From CALBPI01 sp942491885 (GTDB lineage Bacteria > Pseudomonadota > Gammaproteobacteria > Steroidobacterales > Woeseiaceae), in the NCBI GenBank assembly GCA_942491885.1, contig CALOCQ010000002.1, forward strand, positions 1,364,001 through 1,428,000: DNA of 64,000 nt. The letters are read 5' to 3'. Under the pieces are notes generated by a model. That model was given only the letters and a program-made list of their open reading frames with translations. It searched no databases and was not told where the DNA came from. This document shows, piece by piece, positions 26,632 to 35,316 of the stretch. The translations under genes and the position numbers were made by a program. Position 1 is the stretch's first letter; each line of letters opens with the position of its first letter.

Positions 26632-27068
26632 CAGCTTGCACCGCCAATGTTGAGCACTGCCATCGTCAGCCTTGATACGCACGTCAGTCGATCCTGACCG
26701 TCGCGTTGTTCTATTGCCCAGACGTGCGTGGTCTTGCCAAGATGAATCGGACTGGCGGTGGCGACAACGCGACCTTCGCGAACGCTACGCAAGTGGTTTG
26801 CGTTGATGTCGAGGCCGACGACGCGCTTGTTGCTGTGGTCGACGCACATCGCCGCACCCAGGCTGCCTAGCGATTCCGCCAGCACGACGGAAGCACCACC
26901 ATGCAGCAGGCCGTATGGCTGATGTGTCCTGGCGTCGACAGGCATGCTGCCGGTGACGAAATCGTCGCCGAAAGCTTCGATTTGAATATCGAGTAACTCG
27001 ATCAACGTATTGTTAGCCATGCTATTGGCTGCATCGACAGTTGGCATCACATTGTTGAACCAGATCAT
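26631..27068 (-). CDS. hotdog-fold acyl-CoA thioesterase, YdiI/MenI-like
   Basis: A 145-residue thioesterase that aligns along its whole length with E. coli YdiI (MenI): start MIW, GDDFVTGSMPVDARTHQPYG, the active-site LHGGASVVLAESLGS with its glutamate, and VVGLDINANHLRSVREG. MenI hydrolyses 1,4-dihydroxy-2-naphthoyl-CoA, but relatives act on other aromatic or acyl-CoA thioesters and no menaquinone genes are nearby. It lies 62 bp after argH, followed directly by the LptM-like gene and polA. Confidence 0.88.
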   Translation of the reverse strand: MIWFNNVMPTVDAANSMANNTLIELLDIQIEAFGDDFVTGSMPVDARTHQPYGLLHGGASVVLAESLGSLGAAMCVDHSNKRVVGLDINANHLRSVREGRVVATASPIHLGKTTHVWAIEQRDGQDRLTCVSRLTMAVLNIGGAS

Positions 27069-27130
27069 GCGGCCTCCGCGCAGTTGGACGGCTGCAGACT
27101 ATACCGCGAACGCGCGGTTCCGACAGGCTC

Positions 27131-28321
27131 TCAGTCGTTGTCGAGAAACTGTTTGCCCACCTCGCGGTAGGCATCGCGGAACGTCATGCCTTTTTCGACC
27201 ACCAGTCGATTCGCCTGCTCGGCAGCATACAACCCCGGGTCCAGACGAATATTCTCCTGCCGGAAGCTCACGCCGTCGAGCATGGGCTTCATGATGGCCA
27301 GCGTGTCGTCGGCGAGATCAATTGCGCGAAACAATGGCGCTTTCAGGCGTTGCAGGTCGCGGTGATAACCGGATGTCAGCTTCAGCGATAGCATGAGGCA
27401 TTCATCGAGGCACGCTTGTGCCGTGGCCGGCGCGGCGCGGACCAGCTCCAGTACATCGGGGTTTCGCTTCTGCGGCATGATCGACGAACCGGTGGTCAAC
27501 GATTGCGGCAGACTGACGACGGCGAATTCCTGTGTGTAAAACAGCAGCAGGTCGGCGGCGATACGCGCCACGTCACCCAACGCGACGGTAATCTCGAAAC
27601 ACAATTGTGATTCGGCTTTTCCGCGCGACAGCTGCACCGCCGTGACCGGATGCTGTACGGCATCGAAGCCGAGCGACTCGGCTGTCTGCTCACGATCGAT
27701 CGGCACGCCGGGCGTGCCGTAGCCCGCGGCGCTGCCCAGTGGCGAGAGATTGATGCGCCGGCGTACTGCCTGCAAAGCATCGATGTCGTCTTTTAAGTTG
27801 CTCGCGAAGCCGCCGGCCCAGAGTGGCACGCTGCTCGGCATCGCCTGTTGCATATGCGTGTATCCGGGTAGCGGCGTTTCCGCCTCGCGCCCCGCCAGTT
27901 CGAACAACGCGCTAACCACGCCCTGCAGGCGCGTCTCCAGCATGTCCGTTGCGTCGCGCAGATACAGACGCAACGCCGCGAGCACCTGATCATTTCGCGA
28001 GCGACCGAGGTGCAGGCGCCCGCCGGCGCTGCCGATGCGATCGGTCAGGCGGCTTTCGAGCGCTGTGTGCACGTCTTCTTCGTGCAACGCGATCTGCCAC
28101 TGCCCGTCAGCATGCTCGGCGCCGAGCTGACTCAGTCCGTCGACGATCGCCTCGCAGTCCGTGTCGCTGATCAAGCCCTGTTGGCGCAACATACGTGCAT
28201 GCGCCGATGACGCGCGCACGTCATAGCCGACCAGGCGTTCGTCGAGCAGGTGGTCTTCGCCGGCGGTGTAGCGCAGCACCCGGTCGTCCAGGCTCGTGCC
28301 CTTATCCCAGAGTCGACTCAT
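27131..28321 (-). CDS. argH: argininosuccinate lyase (short form)
   Basis: Splits argininosuccinate into arginine and fumarate, the last step of arginine synthesis. The fumarase-superfamily signature GSSIMPQKRNPD is present, with LGRSRNDQV and GYTHMQQAMPS carrying catalytic residues. At 396 residues it is about 60 shorter than the E. coli enzyme, mainly through a missing C-terminal part. It starts in an ATGA overlap with argB and is the last arg gene of the operon. Confidence 0.93.
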   Translation of the reverse strand: MSRLWDKGTSLDDRVLRYTAGEDHLLDERLVGYDVRASSAHARMLRQQGLISDTDCEAIVDGLSQLGAEHADGQWQIALHEEDVHTALESRLTDRIGSAGGRLHLGRSRNDQVLAALRLYLRDATDMLETRLQGVVSALFELAGREAETPLPGYTHMQQAMPSSVPLWAGGFASNLKDDIDALQAVRRRINLSPLGSAAGYGTPGVPIDREQTAESLGFDAVQHPVTAVQLSRGKAESQLCFEITVALGDVARIAADLLLFYTQEFAVVSLPQSLTTGSSIMPQKRNPDVLELVRAAPATAQACLDECLMLSLKLTSGYHRDLQRLKAPLFRAIDLADDTLAIMKPMLDGVSFRQENIRLDPGLYAAEQANRLVVEKGMTFRDAYREVGKQFLDND

Positions 28322-29250
28322 TCCGCCTGACCGGTTGACTGTTCGGCCGGCGTCAACGCATCGATGCTGTTGACTACCAATGTGCCGGTGCCCTCGTTGG
28401 TGAAGACCTCCAGCAACAGGCTGTCCTCCAGTTTCGAGGAAATGATGTGCACGCGGCTGACGCCGTTTTGCAGCGCCGAATCAATCGCCGCGACTTTGGG
28501 CAGCATGCCGTCAGACAGCTTGCCCTCGGCGCCCAGCTTGTCCAGCCCTTTCCGGTCGACGTAGCTGACCAGTGACCGCGGGTCGTTGATATCTTCCATA
28601 ATCCCGGGCGCGCTGGTTGCGAGAATAAGCTTCTCGGCATTCAGTTCCGCGGCGATGGCTGCGGCGACCGTATCGGCGTTGATGTTCAGCAGCTCGCCAT
28701 TCTCATCGGCAGACAGCGGGCTGATGACCGGCATCAGGCCGTTGTCGAGTTGCTTGCGCAGGATGTCTGCATCGACCGCGTCGATATCGCCGACGAAGCC
28801 GTAATCAACTTCACCGCCCGCGGTCGCTACCGGCGGGCGGCGATGGGCGCGAATCAGCCCGGCATCGACGCCGCTGATGCCTACTGCGGGTATCTGAAGA
28901 TCACGGCAAGCGGCCAGGATGCGGGTGTTGATCTGGCCGTTCAGCACCATTGCCGACACGTTCAGCGAGTCTGCGCTGGTCACGCGACGGCCTTCGATAA
29001 ACGTGCTGTCGACGCCGAGTGCTTTCGCGAGCTCGGTCGATTGTGGCCCGCCGCCGTGCACCATCACGATACGAATGCCGACCTGGTGAAGGATCCCGAC
29101 CTGTTCCATGAGTTTGCGTGTGCTGGCGATATCGGCAAATACCTCGCCGCCGGCCTTCAGCACGAAGACTTTATTCTTGAACAAGCGGATATACGGCGCG
29201 GCGTGTTTGAGTGCGGATACAACGATCGCGCGTTCATTGCTGGCCTTCAT
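28318..29250 (-). CDS. argB: N-acylglutamate kinase (ArgB)
   Basis: A 310-residue amino-acid kinase that phosphorylates N-acetylglutamate, or N-succinylglutamate if the pathway here is succinylated. Motifs include FVLKAGGEVF, IVMVHGGGPQSTELAKALG, NADTVAAAIAAELNAEKLI and KLSDGMLPKVAAI. There is an N-terminal helical extension of about 25 residues, a trait of arginine-sensitive, hexameric kinases. It has no C-terminal GNAT domain, so unlike Xanthomonas NAGS-K it cannot also make N-acetylglutamate. It overlaps both neighbours by 4 bp. Confidence 0.92.
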   Translation of the reverse strand: MKASNERAIVVSALKHAAPYIRLFKNKVFVLKAGGEVFADIASTRKLMEQVGILHQVGIRIVMVHGGGPQSTELAKALGVDSTFIEGRRVTSADSLNVSAMVLNGQINTRILAACRDLQIPAVGISGVDAGLIRAHRRPPVATAGGEVDYGFVGDIDAVDADILRKQLDNGLMPVISPLSADENGELLNINADTVAAAIAAELNAEKLILATSAPGIMEDINDPRSLVSYVDRKGLDKLGAEGKLSDGMLPKVAAIDSALQNGVSRVHIISSKLEDSLLLEVFTNEGTGTLVVNSIDALTPAEQSTGQAE

Positions 29251-30254
29251 GAGCTTGCTCCCATCATCTGGTGGAGCACCGCCATCTGCGCGAGCATGCG
29301 ATTGCGTGCTTCCGGAATGACGATGCTGCGGGGGCCGTCGAGGATCTCGTCGGCCACGACGACGCCGCGCCGCACCGGTAAGCAGTGCATAAAGCGACAG
29401 TCGTCTTGCGCCGGCTTGAACCAGGATTCATCGACACACCAATGCTGCAGATCGGCGCGTGCATTCTCATCGCCGAGTTTGTCGCCGTAATGTGCGGTCG
29501 ACGACCAGCTCTTGGCATAAATAATGTGCGCGTCTTTGGTTGCCGCGGCACGATCGTCGGTTTCTGTCACAGAGCCGCCACTCGCGGCCGCGGCATCGAC
29601 GGCCTGCTGCATGATTGAGGGCGGCAACTCGAAGCCCTGCGGGCGCAAAACGGTCACATCCATGCCGCGCATTGCCGCCATATGCAGAGTGCTGGCAGGC
29701 ACGGCCAGCGGCAGCGCTCTCGGGTGCCACGCCCAGCTCAGTACAAATTTACCGCCGTTGGCCGGTACTTTGAAATCGTCCAGTGTCTTCCAGTCCGCGA
29801 GGCTTTGGCACGGGTGACTCATCGCCGACTCCATGTTGATCCACGGCGTATCGATGAGCCCGGTCAGCGAAGAAAAAGCGGTTTCCTTCAGATCATCGTC
29901 GAGATTCTTGCGTTCGGCGAATGCGCGAATACCAATGGCATCCCCGTACGACGCGATGACCGGCACGGCCTCACGGATATGTTCGGCCGCATGGCCATCC
30001 ATGACAATCCCGTAGCGCGATTCCAGCCCGTGAATCGACATGTCGGGCGAAATTACGAACGAGCCGCCGCCGAGTCTTACCATCGCCGACTGGAATGATG
30101 CGAGCGTGCGCAGCGACGGGCTCAGGAATAACAATGACAGCACTTTGCCTTCGAGCGCACGCGGCTCCGGATGATGCTCGAGCCGGGTTGCCAGTTCGAC
30201 CAGAGCGGCGACCTGGTCGCCACTGAAGTCACCGAGGTGATTGAATGATTTCAT
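29247..30254 (-). CDS. argF': N-acylornithine carbamoyltransferase (ArgF'), probably N-succinylornithine-specific
   Basis: A 335-residue transcarbamylase of the AOTCase/SOTCase group, not an ordinary ornithine carbamoyltransferase. It has a modified carbamoyl-phosphate motif (SPSLRT), SHPCQSLADW, a proline-rich loop WAWHPRALPLAVP, YAKSWSS and HCLPVRR. The residue that fixes specificity (Glu92 in Xanthomonas AOTCase, Pro90 in Bacteroides SOTCase) is Ala90. The position of the carboxylated Lys302 of AOTCase is Val299. Published E92A, E92P, E92S and E92V mutants of AOTCase became succinylornithine enzymes, so N-succinylornithine is the predicted substrate. It starts two bases after the argD stop. 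Confidence 0.85.
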   Translation of the reverse strand: MKSFNHLGDFSGDQVAALVELATRLEHHPEPRALEGKVLSLLFLSPSLRTLASFQSAMVRLGGGSFVISPDMSIHGLESRYGIVMDGHAAEHIREAVPVIASYGDAIGIRAFAERKNLDDDLKETAFSSLTGLIDTPWINMESAMSHPCQSLADWKTLDDFKVPANGGKFVLSWAWHPRALPLAVPASTLHMAAMRGMDVTVLRPQGFELPPSIMQQAVDAAAASGGSVTETDDRAAATKDAHIIYAKSWSSTAHYGDKLGDENARADLQHWCVDESWFKPAQDDCRFMHCLPVRRGVVVADEILDGPRSIVIPEARNRMLAQMAVLHQMMGASS

Positions 30255-30255
30255 G

Positions 30256-31431
30256 CTATTCGTCCCGTTCCAGTTCGGCCAGTCGCGTGGCCAGGTAGTG
30301 AATATCTTTTTCGTTGATGGTCATCGGCGGTAACAGTCGCAACACATGCGGGTCACCGCTGGTGCCGGTCAGAATGCCGCGCTCGAGCAGCGCATTGCGC
30401 ACCTTGGCGGCCGGGCCGCGACATCGCAACCCGAGCAGCAGGCCCTTGCCCTGTACACCGACCACCGGGCCGATGATGCACTCGCGCCGCACCTGTGCTT
30501 CGCGCTCGGTTGCGTTGGCCATCAGGCTTTCGCCCTGAATCGTGTCGAGCACCGCGCCGATCGCCGCAGCCGCCAGTGGACCACCGCCGAAGGTTGTACC
30601 AAGATCGCCTACCTGGCATTGCGCGGCAATTGTGCGCGTCGTCAGCAGCGCGCCGCAAGGTATGCCGCCGCCGAGCGATTTTGCTGCGGTGACAATATCG
30701 GCCTGCACGCCCGAATGGTCGATCGCGAACGGTTTGCCGCTACGCCCGATACCGCTTTGCACCTCGTCGGCGATAAATAATGCGCCATGTTTCTTGGCAC
30801 CGGCGGCCAGTGCCTGCAGGAATTTCGCGTCGAAGTCGAACGCGCCGGCAACGCCCTGGACGGGCTCGACAATCACCGCTGCCGTGTCGTCATCAAACGC
30901 AGCGATCGCGGCATCGATGTCGTTGCGGGCTACCCAATGAACGTCAAAAGGCAGGTTCGGGAACGCATACCAGCGCTTTTGGCTGCCCCATGTGACGGCC
31001 GCCGCTGCTGTCGTGCGCCCGTGGAACGCGTGTTCGACGGCGACAACGCGCTTGCGCCCGGTAGCGAGAAACGCGAGTCGAAGCGCATTCTCGTTCGCCT
31101 CGGCGCCGCTGTTGACGAAGAAGGCATGCGTCAGATGATCAGGCGCGAAGCCGACCAGCTTTTCCGCCGCCGCGGCGCGGATATCCATGGCGATGGCATT
31201 GGACTGAAACGGCAGTTTCAATAACTGTTCATTGACCGCCTGGATCAACGCCGGGTGGTCATAGCCGAGCACGGCGACCGCATGACCGCCGTACATATCG
31301 AGTACGCGGCGCTCGTCCGCATCGATCAGCCATGCGCCTTCACCGCGAACCGGCTCAAACTCAAGCTGCGCATACACCGGCAGCGTAAATTGTTTTTCGC
31401 GGTCTGCCGCGCGCGGTGTTGTCGCTGTCAT
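30256..31431 (-). CDS. argD: N-acylornithine aminotransferase (ArgD)
   Basis: A 391-residue class III PLP aminotransferase that converts N-acylglutamate semialdehyde to N-acylornithine. FVNSGAEANENALRLA binds the cofactor phosphate, VIVEPVQGVAG and ADEVQSGIGRSGK hold the PLP aspartate, and the Schiff-base lysine lies in TAAKSLGGGIPCGALL. I start at the ATG in the ATGA overlap with the argC stop; a GTG three codons earlier is possible. Many ArgD enzymes accept both acetyl and succinyl substrates. Confidence 0.93.
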   Translation of the reverse strand: MTATTPRAADREKQFTLPVYAQLEFEPVRGEGAWLIDADERRVLDMYGGHAVAVLGYDHPALIQAVNEQLLKLPFQSNAIAMDIRAAAAEKLVGFAPDHLTHAFFVNSGAEANENALRLAFLATGRKRVVAVEHAFHGRTTAAAAVTWGSQKRWYAFPNLPFDVHWVARNDIDAAIAAFDDDTAAVIVEPVQGVAGAFDFDAKFLQALAAGAKKHGALFIADEVQSGIGRSGKPFAIDHSGVQADIVTAAKSLGGGIPCGALLTTRTIAAQCQVGDLGTTFGGGPLAAAAIGAVLDTIQGESLMANATEREAQVRRECIIGPVVGVQGKGLLLGLRCRGPAAKVRNALLERGILTGTSGDPHVLRLLPPMTINEKDIHYLATRLAELERDE

Positions 31432-32498
31432 CAAGTCCACCCCGGCGCTGCCGCCTTAAGCCCGGTCTCTTCTGGCAACTGGAACAGCCGGTTCATCCAC
31501 TGCACGCAACCGCCGGCGGCGCCTTTCAGGAGATTGTCGATCACCACCGTGACACAAACGCTGTGCCCGTCGGTCGCAACGCCAATGTCGGCATAGTTGC
31601 TGGCGACGACGGCCTTCAGTCGCGGCATGCCATCGACTACCCGCACGAACGGGCTGTTGATGTAGTAGGAGTTGAAGGCGTCGAGCAGGTCATCGGCCAG
31701 CAGTTTGCGGCTGCTGGTTGCTTGCACGGTCATGTGGATGCCGCGCGAGAACGGGCCGGAGTGCGGCACGAAATGTAATGCGCAATGCCTGCCGGTAGCG
31801 GCTTGTACCTGCGCCATGACTTCCGGCGCATGACGATGGCTGAGTGGCTTGTAGGCAAACAGATTGCTGTGTCTTTCCGGCGTGTGGGTGGTCGCGGTCG
31901 GTTGTTTGCCTGCACCGGTGCTGCCGGTGATGCCGCAGGCAAAGAAATCTTCTCGCGTGAGTTGCGCACGAAGCAGGGGCACGATCGCGAGCTGCATCGC
32001 GGTTGCGAAGCATCCCGGATGCCCGACGTGGGCGGTGTCAGTGGACGGCAAGTGTTCCGGTACTGCGCTGCGGAACTTGCTGAGCAATTCGGGCGCGCCA
32101 TGCGGCTGAGCGTAGACCTGCTCGTAGGCACCCGGATCCGCATAGCGAAAATCGGCCGAGGCGTCGACGACATGTATGTCGATATTATGCGCATCGGTAG
32201 CGGCCAGGAATTTTGCAATAGCTGCCGCCGAGCCGCCGTGTGGTGCGGCAGAAAACAGCGCCAGCTGCGTCATATCGCCTAGCGATGCCAATGCGTTTTC
32301 GGTCGAGACAAATTGCTGCACGGGATAGACGCTGACGAGATGAGCGAACGTGTCGGACACAGGCTTGCCCGCCTGGCTATCGGAGATCGCTGCGGCAAGG
32401 CTGAATGCGGGGTGCTGGTCGACGAGTCTCAACAACTCACCGCCCACGTAGCCGGTCGCGCCGATAATGACGGTCGGGATGGTTTGCTGTGTAGTCAC
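31431..32498 (-). CDS. argC: N-acylglutamyl-phosphate reductase (ArgC)
   Basis: A 355-residue NADPH-dependent reductase. The N-terminal Rossmann motif is VIIGATGYVGGELLRL; the catalytic cysteine is Cys163 in HVGHPGCFATAMQLA. HTPERHSN and the C-terminal HSGPFSRGIHMTV complete the catalytic domain. The start is GTG in a GTGA overlap with the preceding P-loop gene. Confidence 0.93.
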   Translation of the reverse strand: MTTQQTIPTVIIGATGYVGGELLRLVDQHPAFSLAAAISDSQAGKPVSDTFAHLVSVYPVQQFVSTENALASLGDMTQLALFSAAPHGGSAAAIAKFLAATDAHNIDIHVVDASADFRYADPGAYEQVYAQPHGAPELLSKFRSAVPEHLPSTDTAHVGHPGCFATAMQLAIVPLLRAQLTREDFFACGITGSTGAGKQPTATTHTPERHSNLFAYKPLSHRHAPEVMAQVQAATGRHCALHFVPHSGPFSRGIHMTVQATSSRKLLADDLLDAFNSYYINSPFVRVVDGMPRLKAVVASNYADIGVATDGHSVCVTVVIDNLLKGAAGGCVQWMNRLFQLPEETGLKAAAPGWT

Positions 32499-33556
32499 TG
32501 TTTCCGCTCCAGGCTGGCGAATACGTGATCACCCAGCGCCAGCCCGCTGGTCAGCGCGTTGCGCGCCGGTACGCCCATCTGTTGTTCGATCAGGTCGACG
32601 CCGACGGCGTTGTCGGTGGCCGGCCCGGTAACGATGACGGGTTCGATGTTGTAGGTCTCGCGTAAGATCTTCACGCCGCCCCACGCCGCGACAGGATCGT
32701 TGGCGCACAGTACGACACTGGTCAGCGCGGCTTTCACCTCGCTGTCGGCGAGGATCGCGTCGACCCCGTAGGTGCCGAGCAGGCCGTCACCGAGTTCCAT
32801 AACGATGACATCGGGTTTCTTTTCTGCCAGACCGCGCAGAAGCGCGCGCGTGAGCGCCGGACCATTTTCATGCGTCGTGGTCATTATGCCAAAATCGGAA
32901 AACAGCATGGAGTCGGTCGCGCCCGCGTCTTCCATGGCGAGAATGTCGCGACGCAGCGAAACGCCGGTCGCCTTGCAGGCCGAGACCGTCAGGCCGTTCG
33001 CGCGCAGTCGGCTGACGATCGCACACGCGGCCGCGGTCTTGCCGGAGTCCATGCAGGTGCCGGCCAATGCGACAACCGGCACGCCCTGCATGTCCAACGG
33101 CGCAAGCGCCGGCAACGGTTCGCGGCCGCCGCGCGCAGCGACACCGATGCGCTCGCCGAGATAAGGGAAACTCAGCACCATGCCGAGCACTTTGCAATCA
33201 AATGGCTCGCCGAGTTCCGGGTTGGCGGAATCACAATCGCCCATGACACCGCCGATATTCAGCATCTGTATCGTATCGCCGGGCTTGAGTGATTTCGGCA
33301 GCGAACCGGAATAGCCGAACAGTGCTTTTCGATGACCAAGCGCGCCGACAACAATATCGCCGCGCTTGACGACGGCCATACGGCCACTCGCCAGCTCCAG
33401 CGTGTTGTAGCGACTCTTGTTAGTGAGGATTTCCACCGCCACCAGCACGCCTTCCTCGCAAATGATGTCGTCGGAAAGCCTGACCTCGCGGCTAAGGTTT
33501 TGATGACTGGCCAGCGATGCGATTTTGTCGACCTGAACGGAGCGGATGGCGTTCAT
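32495..33556 (-). CDS. uncharacterised P-loop protein (DUF1611/DgcN-like) inside the arg operon
   Basis: A 353-residue protein in two parts. Residues 1-150 are probably a beta-rich domain (GRMAVVKRGDIVVGALGHRK). Residues 158-353 form a dethiobiotin-synthetase/MobB-like P-loop domain with GTCMDSGKT (166-174) and acidic VIVMELGDGLLG (about 251-261). The nearest family I can name is DUF1611, whose member DgcN has been reported to N-acetylate D-glutamate. It overlaps argG and argC by 4 bp and has GGAG at ideal spacing, so it is made with the arginine enzymes. No argA or argJ is nearby, making it a candidate for glutamate acylation or its control. That is inference; I do not know its function. Confidence 0.75.
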   Translation of the reverse strand: MNAIRSVQVDKIASLASHQNLSREVRLSDDIICEEGVLVAVEILTNKSRYNTLELASGRMAVVKRGDIVVGALGHRKALFGYSGSLPKSLKPGDTIQMLNIGGVMGDCDSANPELGEPFDCKVLGMVLSFPYLGERIGVAARGGREPLPALAPLDMQGVPVVALAGTCMDSGKTAAACAIVSRLRANGLTVSACKATGVSLRRDILAMEDAGATDSMLFSDFGIMTTTHENGPALTRALLRGLAEKKPDVIVMELGDGLLGTYGVDAILADSEVKAALTSVVLCANDPVAAWGGVKILRETYNIEPVIVTGPATDNAVGVDLIEQQMGVPARNALTSGLALGDHVFASLERKQ

Positions 33557-34764
33557 GATTTTTCTCCAGCGCGCCGTTGCAGGATACCGGGCAATGACAA
33601 CACGCGCGCAAAGCCGAGTGCGTCTGCCGGCGTCCACTCACCGGCGGCCTCGCCGTAGACGCCTTTTGTTGCGGCCAGCAGTGATCGCTTCGAGCTGACG
33701 CCCTCGACGAACATAGCGCCGGCCGACAGGCGTATCGTCACCGTGCCGCTGACGTTGGTTTGTGAGGAGGCCAGCAGCGCTTCGATATCGCGGCAGGCTG
33801 GGTCGAGCTGTTTGCCTTCATGGACGAAATCGCCATAGCTTGCCGAGACGCTTTCCTTGACCCGCAATTGCAGCGCGCTAAGCGTCAGCTTCTCGAGTTC
33901 GCGGTGCGCTTCGATGAGAATCTCGGCCGCGGGCGCCTCAAATGCGACGCGGCCCTTGGTGCCAAGGATGGTATCGCCAAGGTGAATACCGCGGCCGATG
34001 CCGAATTGCGCCCCCAAAGACTCGACGTGCTCTATCAATGCGACCGGATCCATGGCTTTGCCATCGACGCTCACCGGCAGGCCGTGATCGAACCCGATCG
34101 TATGGCGGGCTGCGGGTAGGGGCGTGTCCATGGCGCCGGGCGACAACACCCAGGCTGACTCAGGAATACTGCCTTCGCTGGTCAGCGTCTCGCGACCGCC
34201 AATGGTTACGCCCCACAACCCCCGGTTGATTGAATAGTCGCCGCCGGCGGCCGGCAGTGGCATCTGGTTTTTTTCCAGAAACGCGACTTGCTCATGGCGC
34301 TGCCAGCTGTTGTCGCGCACCGGCGCGAGGATCTCAGCCTCCGGCGCCAGCGCGGCCAGCGCGATTTCGAAACGTACCTGGTCGTTGCCGGCGGCGGTGC
34401 AGCCGTGCGCGATACTGGTCGCGCCGCGTTGGTTGGCAATCTTCGCCATCATCGCCGCCTGCACACCCCGCTCAGCGCCCACGCACAGCGGATACATCTG
34501 ACCGCGCTTAACGTTGCCCGCGATCAGAAAGCGCAGTACATCGTCAAAGAATGAGCGCCGTGCATCGATAAGATGATGCTCCAATGCGCCGAGCTTCAGC
34601 GCACGCGCTTCGAGGTCTTCTGCGGTGGCCGCATCAATACCGCCGGTATTGACGGTCACCGTGATTACCGGGCGCCCGTAAGTCTGTTTCAGCCACGGAA
34701 TACAGAAAGAGGTGTCCAGCCCGCCGGAATAGGCGAGCAGAATAGGGGATTTGTCGTCAGTCAT
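33553..34764 (-). CDS. argG: argininosuccinate synthase
   Basis: A 403-residue ATP-dependent ligase joining citrulline and aspartate. The N-terminal ATP pyrophosphatase motif is LAYSGGLDTSFCIPWL, and AHGCTAAGNDQVRFE follows near residue 117. Length fits the family. The start overlaps the end of argR by 8 bp. Free citrulline must come from deacylation of N-acylcitrulline, so an ArgE-like enzyme is expected elsewhere in the genome. Confidence 0.93.
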   Translation of the reverse strand: MTDDKSPILLAYSGGLDTSFCIPWLKQTYGRPVITVTVNTGGIDAATAEDLEARALKLGALEHHLIDARRSFFDDVLRFLIAGNVKRGQMYPLCVGAERGVQAAMMAKIANQRGATSIAHGCTAAGNDQVRFEIALAALAPEAEILAPVRDNSWQRHEQVAFLEKNQMPLPAAGGDYSINRGLWGVTIGGRETLTSEGSIPESAWVLSPGAMDTPLPAARHTIGFDHGLPVSVDGKAMDPVALIEHVESLGAQFGIGRGIHLGDTILGTKGRVAFEAPAAEILIEAHRELEKLTLSALQLRVKESVSASYGDFVHEGKQLDPACRDIEALLASSQTNVSGTVTIRLSAGAMFVEGVSSKRSLLAATKGVYGEAAGEWTPADALGFARVLSLPGILQRRAGEKS

Positions 34765-35215
34765 TGTGGTGCTCCGCGGCCGCCTGTTCGAGCCGTGCTG
34801 TCAGCCTGCGATGGGCCGCCTGGCCGCCAGTCGCAATGAAAATAGTATCGTCGCCGGAGATCGTGCCGATAATATCGGGCCAGCCGCTGCGGTCGAGTTC
34901 GAATGCCACGCGTTGTGCGGCGCCCGTTGCTGTCTTGATCACCAACAGGTTCGCGCCGGCCGCAGCGATGTTGCGGATGAACGCATAGGCGTCGGGACTT
35001 GGCGTTACCGGTGCCTGATCCGGCAGATGGTAGCCTTCCGGGTCCTTGATGACCTGCATCTCGCGCAGGTCACGGCTGACGCTGGACTGGGTGACCAGAT
35101 GGCCGAGCGCCTGCAGCTGACGTGCGAGTTCAGCCTGCGTGCGCACCTGCCGCTCGCGCAGCAGCGTTCGGATAAGTGCGCGCCGCGCTTCTTGTTGATT
35201 GTGTTCGATCGGCAT
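34757..35215 (-). CDS. argR: arginine repressor
   Basis: A 152-residue regulator. The N-terminal winged HTH has RTQAELARQLQALGHLVTQSSVSRDLREM. The C-terminal oligomerisation/arginine-binding domain carries GTISGDDTIFI. It represses arginine genes when arginine is plentiful and is here the first gene of the arg operon, so it probably represses itself with the enzymes. I prefer the ATG giving MPIEHNQQ; an ATG eight codons upstream lies within an operator-like repeat. Confidence 0.93.
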   Translation of the reverse strand: MPIEHNQQEARRALIRTLLRERQVRTQAELARQLQALGHLVTQSSVSRDLREMQVIKDPEGYHLPDQAPVTPSPDAYAFIRNIAAAGANLLVIKTATGAAQRVAFELDRSGWPDIIGTISGDDTIFIATGGQAAHRRLTARLEQAAAEHHND

Positions 35216-35254
35216 GGGGACTCTCGTATATTTGCGCATAACATTATTTTAATG

Positions 35255-35268
35255 CGCATAATAATGCA
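35255..35268 (-). promoter_or_regulatory. ARG-box-like ArgR operator before argR
   Basis: On the operon strand this reads TGCAT-TATT-ATGCG, which has the geometry of the ARG box (5-bp arms around a 4-bp A/T core; consensus TGAAT-4-ATTCA). A longer repeat TGCGCAT/ATGCGCA at 35233-35258 overlaps it and may be a second half of a tandem site. It lies 40 bases before argR and also in front of the divergent esterase gene. Confidence 0.55.
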
Positions 35269-35316
35269 AGCAACAAATACGTTATGCTGCGCCTTTTCCT
35301 GCCCCGGAGCCGCCCG

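Noticed and set aside
29247..30254. Calling the transcarbamylase an ordinary ornithine carbamoyltransferase
   Set aside because: It lacks the STRTR motif and has the proline-rich loop and HCLPVRR context of the N-acylornithine subfamily.
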